Assembly (NCBI GenBank): GCA_963576475.1
Contig: OY754978.1
Span: forward strand, 3,583,364-3,647,363
From: Molanna angustata
Lineage: Eukaryota > Arthropoda > Insecta > Trichoptera > Molannidae
Reading direction: 5' to 3'
DNA length: 64,000 nucleotides
Shown: positions 59,077 to 64,000 of the stretch, in pieces
Position numbering within the stretch: the first letter of the stretch is position 1
How the letters are laid out: the number at the start of each line of letters is the position of its first letter
Notes under the pieces: model-generated
Seen by the model: only the letters and a program-made list of their open reading frames with translations
What the model was told of the DNA's origin: nothing
The model's database searches: none
Position numbers and translations under genes: made by a program

Positions 59077-61302
59077 TCTCACGCCTTTTGAAAAACCAAG
59101 AGCATCTAAAAATCTAATTTATGTGCGAACGTGTACCAGTATACCTGATGCAGTGTCACGCTAAAAATAATGCGATTAAAATGCTGAATTTTAAAGATAT
59201 TTCAATAATTATTTTTTTCATACAAAATTTTCCAAGTCATATCTGTCAAAAAAGTGTACATTTTGCACGCAAATATCTGTTAGTTTAAAAGTTAGAAGTA
59301 CGTATTTACACAAAAAAAAAAAAATATATTTTCAAGTATAACTTAGCTTTTAAGTGAAAAACATGGTGAATATTTTGTCTAATTATAATGTTTAACTTAT
59401 TTTTAAAGTAAGCGTTTTGTACAAATGTACATATAACCCCGCCATTTTAATATCTTTTCATACGATATTTAATTTTCCTACCGAATGAATATGTTCTTTA
59501 AAATAATATACCTTTGAAATAAATGTGATTATGAAATAATAAAATGAAACACAAGACATTACAGCAAGTTTTAAGACATATATTGTAAAAGTCTGTTAAT
59601 TATTAGTAAAGATATAGGCGTAATAAAATTGCATAATTTGTTTAAAATATTTGATTTTTCTGACAATTTTCATTTTTATGGCATCGAACAAACCAATGTA
59701 GGTACCTACATATTCAAAAAATGTCTCCATAACATTTGATATTTTTCACATGTTGGAACATGGTTACTATGGTAACGGACACATTCTGATATTCAAATAA
59801 AATTTGTTATAAATCGAATTCGAATTAATTTAGAACATTATTGTAGGTAGGTACCTACATACCTAATACTTACTACTTAAAAACCAAGAATATACTGATT
59901 TTGTATAGGAAAATTATTAAACTATTTTAGGTTAACTACAATACACATTCAATATACCTACAAACTATTTCCTATAGTGAAATTCTTCTTTTTTCTATGT
60001 AGACCTTTGGGTGATTTTTTCTACAAACTATTTCTTGGGGTTTAAATCTTCTTCCTCTTCTTTTGTGAAGTCATTTGGGACAGTTCATAAATAAACTATT
60101 TCCTATAGTCTAATTTTTCTTTTTCTTAATTTATGTAGACCTTGGGTGAGTTTTTATACAAACTATTTCCTATAGTCTAATTCGTCTTCTTCTTCCTTTA
60201 TGTAGACCTTTTGGTTAGTTTTTAAACAAACTATCCTTTAGTCTAATTCTTCGTTTTCTTATTTTATGTAGATGTTGGGTGAATTTTATATAAAATATTT
60301 CCTATAGTTCAATTCATCTTCTTCTTCTTTTATGAAGACATTTTGGTCAGTTTTTTATATAATACATTTCCTAATGTGTAATTCTTCTATTTCATCTTCT
60401 ATGTAGACCATTGGGTCAGTTTTTATTACAAACTATTTGTTATAGTTTTATACTTCTACTTCTTTTTTTATTTAGTCTTTTGGATTAGTTTTATGTCTAA
60501 TAGTCTATTGTAACGAAATATTATAAACAACATGCATACTTGATGAAAATACATAAAAACGAATGGGATGTGACCAACACTAGAATCTTCTCATTACTTT
60601 TGTTCAATCAAATTTACACCATTTATTATATCATCATATATTGCTTAATTTTCAATAACTACACATTTCATTTTGATGACAATATATAAAAAATCGGGGT
60701 TGTGGCCATTGCTGGATCTTCACAACGTTTATATTCATATTAAAAACTATTTAACATAGCTTAAGTCTTCTTCTTCTGTAATGTAGACTTATGTGTCAGT
60801 TTTAAGTCTATCAGTTTTATTGTGCAAAACTATAATAAACTATATGCACACTTGACGAAAAATATAAAAACGAATGGGATGGGACCAACACTAGAATATT
60901 TTCAGTACTTTTGTTTAATCAATTTTTAAACCATTTCCCATCATCCAAAATTACTAAATATTTAAAACACATTATTTGCGTTCGATGACAATATATAAAA
61001 ATAGGGGTTGTGGCCAAATCCAAACTCTTTACGACGTTGTCTTTTTATAATAAGTCATATTTAAAATCATTTCCCATAGTCCATGCGTGCAGAAATTGTA
61101 TGTGCTTATATATAAAAGCAAATGGATTGTGGCCATCACTTTAAGATTTTACACCGCTTAAACTCAATTAAATTTCAATCTACTTTTCATACTACGGTTA
61201 AAAAAAATTATGTGTGACAATATTATGTAGGTAAGTATATAAACGATTGCTTATTCCTTCACTAATTTACATTCTTGGCCAACGGCGGGACATAAAAGCT
61301 AG
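58995..61302 (+). mobile_element. Helitron-like element H, copy 3, inverted
   Basis: Host A, then TCTAAAGTAATAAAGCAATC, ending GGGACATAAAAGCTAG at 61302 and host T. Same 5' (TG)n tract (59024-59080), same unique block (gatgcagtgtcacgctaaaa), same 65-75-bp modules (59970-60500) and ggtcacatccc-type modules (60560-61170) as copies 1 and 2, in opposite genomic orientation. 2308 bp, free of the large insertions seen in the other two, so the best reference copy. No transposase. Confidence 0.85.
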
Positions 61303-62070
61303 TAAAGAAATAAAGTTTCAATATTGAAGCATGAGGAATAAATGTAATTTTCTGTTAGCGAAAACCATTGATCATTTCATAAAATCGAGAAACTTTCACA
61401 AATAAGGCATTAAATAAAATATCATTATTAATTATTTTATTTATTTACAGTTTCAACGTTCATCGGAGCATTTACAAAAGAATACTCTAAAAATACGTGT
61501 ATTAAAAAAATAATCAATGTATGATAAATTATATAAAATTATTTATGTTTGTTGTTATGCAAATATGTATACCTATACAAAAGAAGATGAAAATATAAAG
61601 CAGATATTAATATTGTTGCTTTTTTGTAAATATAATAATGATGACAATATTATGATATAACAAAAAAAGAGTGGAAGCACCATTCTATGCCGTTGCCAAC
61701 AGCATAAGTATATTATTAATGTCGTGTGTGTAGATTTGTTATTATTAAATAATGGTATTTAGTTGGTATTGTTCCGCCTTTACGGTCAGTAATAATTCTT
61801 GTGCCACAAAATTATGTCCAAATATTATTTAATACATTGTTCAATTTTTCTTTTCGTAATTTATAGTTCGTGCTTTGATAAATATAGAAACCTTTACATA
61901 TATTTGACTGATTGCCTCTTTTTATAGGTACATAATATACCAATGACGCGTGCTTTTTCCTAGGTTCAAACAAAAACAGCAATATGATACCTATTTAATG
62001 CAATATATTATAGTAATTTTATTCATATACCTATTATTATTTGAACACGACATAAACGAATGTAAATCTA
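61303..62070. other. Gene-free stretch
   Basis: Contains an acceptor-like site (ttatttacag, 61441-61450) followed by a 20-codon open run, discussed as a speculative terminal exon, and a short repeat-E remnant near 61670-61700. Confidence 0.3.
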
Positions 62071-62283
<213 letters not shown>

Positions 62284-62470
62284 GTGTGTGTGTGTTTATT
62301 CTACTTAATCGATTATAGACTAATGTAGGTACTTATTCGATTTTTTTCTCGCTTAGACCCCATTAGATTTTGAAGAATATCTGATCAGTGCTTTTCAGTT
62401 TTTTTAACTGTCAAATATTTCAAAGTGACCTTAAGAGCGCTTAAAGTGATAATGTTAACCAACCTATTAC
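62284..62470 (+). repeat. Dispersed repeat D, middle part, uninterrupted
   Basis: tttattctacttaatcgatt, cattagattttgaagaatat and actgtcaaatatttcaaagt: the reference for where the 29483-29798 insertion split D. Confidence 0.75.
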
Positions 62471-63464
62471 AGATCGTAAGCCCTGTAGGCATTGATTTTC
62501 CGGTTCTCCTATAAATATATATTCCAACTCCGTCTCTATTAAGATATAAAGTTTTCCAAAGAATATCACTGCACTTGGTTTATCTTTTTTTCTATTATAA
62601 AAAATGTTGTCCATCTGAGTATGAGATAAAAATGGACAAAGGGAAGCATAATTGTTTGTCTATCACCACCACCTTATGACCTACTGCCCCCATTTGAATA
62701 TAAATGTATTCTGTAACACGACAATTAACTCGTTATATCTGCGCCACATAATTGCATTTATAATATTATGAAATGGATAAAGAATAAGACGGGGAAGGCG
62801 GGAAGACAAATAAAGCAATTCTGAAATGGACACGTCTATATACCTATGTAATGCAATATGATATACTTCTACAACGTATCGCTCTTTGGGAGAACCCAGA
62901 CTGAAGAAAAATACCATTAAGACCTTCAAATATATGTCATGACAGCTGGGAGTCCACATCACTAGAGCAAAAACAGATCTCAAGACTTAAACATAAGAAG
63001 AAAAAATAGATAAATAATATTCAACGTAAATTACTAAAATACATTTTTTTAAATGCGATCAGAAAATAACGAGTCATTCAAAAACTAACGAATAAACTTG
63101 GCAAAAATCGCATGAATGATTTTTTGCTGTAGTATTCCTCCTGCATCACTACCCGTTCTGCTTGTGGAGACGGATAATCCCCCCCCTCCTTGCAGAACTA
63201 TGAAAGAATATAATAAGAAGAGTTCGGATAATCCTAAAACCGTGCATGATACCTACTAGGTATATTGAAAATCAATCAATCGTTTCTGCTTACCTTATCA
63301 GCTGACCTGTTGTACCAGTCAGCCGAAACAGTTGTCCTGGTACAAGGATAAATATATGTAGAAACATAATCAAATTTGTTTAAATTAATAGAGTTCTACA
63401 CCTTAAGAGAGAATATAGACCTAAACACCCCAATTTGTAATCAAATTTCTCAAATACTTTTAAA
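62471..63464. other. Gene-free stretch
   Basis: No exon recognised. A 100-codon minus ORF at 62681-62983 has no known motif and no splice support. Confidence 0.35.
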
Positions 63465-64000
63465 CAGTCTTCTTCTTCTTCTTTTCCCTCGCCTTATTCC
63501 CATTATTTGGGGTCGGCTCTCCTAGTCCGCATGCGCCAGGTTGCTCTCTCCTGTGTTTCTTCATGTGTCACATTCCGCGTCTTCATGTCGCTGTGAACCG
63601 TGGACATCCATGTTGCAGGCGGTCGTCCCGGGCGTCGCTTTTCGGTCTCTATATGCAGAGCCTTATTTACAATGTGGGAGTCATCTCTCCTGCATATACA
63701 TATGCCCATACCACCGCAATCTACCCTCCCTCATCTTTTCGGCTATGGGAGCTACCTTGAAGCTGCCTCGGACGTAGTCGTTCCTGACCTTGTCCAGTAA
63801 TATCACACCGCCGGCCCACCTCAACATTTTCATTTCGGTGACGTGGAGTCTCTGCTCATCCTGCTTTCTAGAAGCCCAGCACTCTGATCCATAGAGCAAA
63901 GATGGATCACACAGGTCTTATATACTCTGCCTTTAGTCTGGACTGGCATTCTTCTGTCGCACAGTACCCCTGTTAGGGACCTCCATTTTAACCAGCCTGT
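63465..64000 (-). mobile_element. RTE-like LINE, 3' fragment, runs off the window
   Basis: Minus strand: MLYGSECWASRKQDEQRLHV then TEMKMLRWAGGVILLDKVRN, VAPIAEKMREGRLRWYGHMY, and in another frame RRPGRPPATWMSTVHSDMKT, TRRADPK. Standard RTE C-terminus with at least one frameshift near 63685. The 3' tail is a (gaa)-type run at 63470-63485. A third RTE family, distinct from A and B. Confidence 0.85.

Overview
Eukaryotic, AT-rich genomic DNA that is almost entirely non-coding and transposon-derived. Spliced exons, abundant RTE- and CR1-like LINEs, Helitrons ending in CTAG or CTAA before T, hAT remnants and many GTAGGTACCTAC-type words suggest an insect, most likely a moth or butterfly. The order is an inference; the repeat character is read directly from the sequence.

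Host genes. Only two are convincing. (1) On the minus strand at the left edge lie the first two coding exons (4504-4619 and 613-769) of an ATP-dependent NAD(P)H-hydrate dehydratase (NAXD-like), joined in phase; the rest lies beyond position 1. Its first intron holds a 3.2-kb minisatellite of 51-bp units and a second 38-bp array. (2) On the plus strand, 11815-12801 is a large coding exon of a C2HC zinc-finger protein of the ZNF474/ZC2HC1 type. A phase-compatible second exon lies at 31527-31643 after an 18.7-kb intron full of transposons; the 3' end was not located. A 38-codon ORF at 46509 is a weak extra candidate.

Layout. 0-5 kb: NAXD and minisatellites. 5.5-6 kb: 36-bp array split by a perfect fold-back MITE. 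8-10.9 kb: LINE fragments with a nested tRNA-derived SINE. 11.8-12.8 kb: zinc-finger exon. 12.8-31.5 kb: its intron, containing RTE, CR1-like, Helitron, hAT and dispersed repeats, and a 5.7-kb interval bounded by a 16-bp inverted repeat. 31.5 kb: second exon. 32.7-33.7 kb: a 999-bp hAT element with perfect 8-bp target duplication. 34.9-41.6 kb: two Helitron-like elements fused head to tail; a third copy sits inverted at 59.0-61.3 kb. 43.9-45.4 kb: a 128-bp satellite whose core matches the 3' end of an RTE family. 49.3-56.9 kb: a CR1-like LINE split by two RTE elements (B then A, both minus strand). 62.1-62.3 kb: a (TGCG)n microsatellite. 63.5-64 kb: another RTE 3' fragment.

There is no operon-like or defence-like system. 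The interest is in transposon structure: adjacent Helitrons, nested insertions with readable target duplications, and satellites born from transposon ends. Very long ORFs in the 51-bp array, open on both strands, are repeat artefacts. All similarity statements come from reading the sequence; no database search was run.
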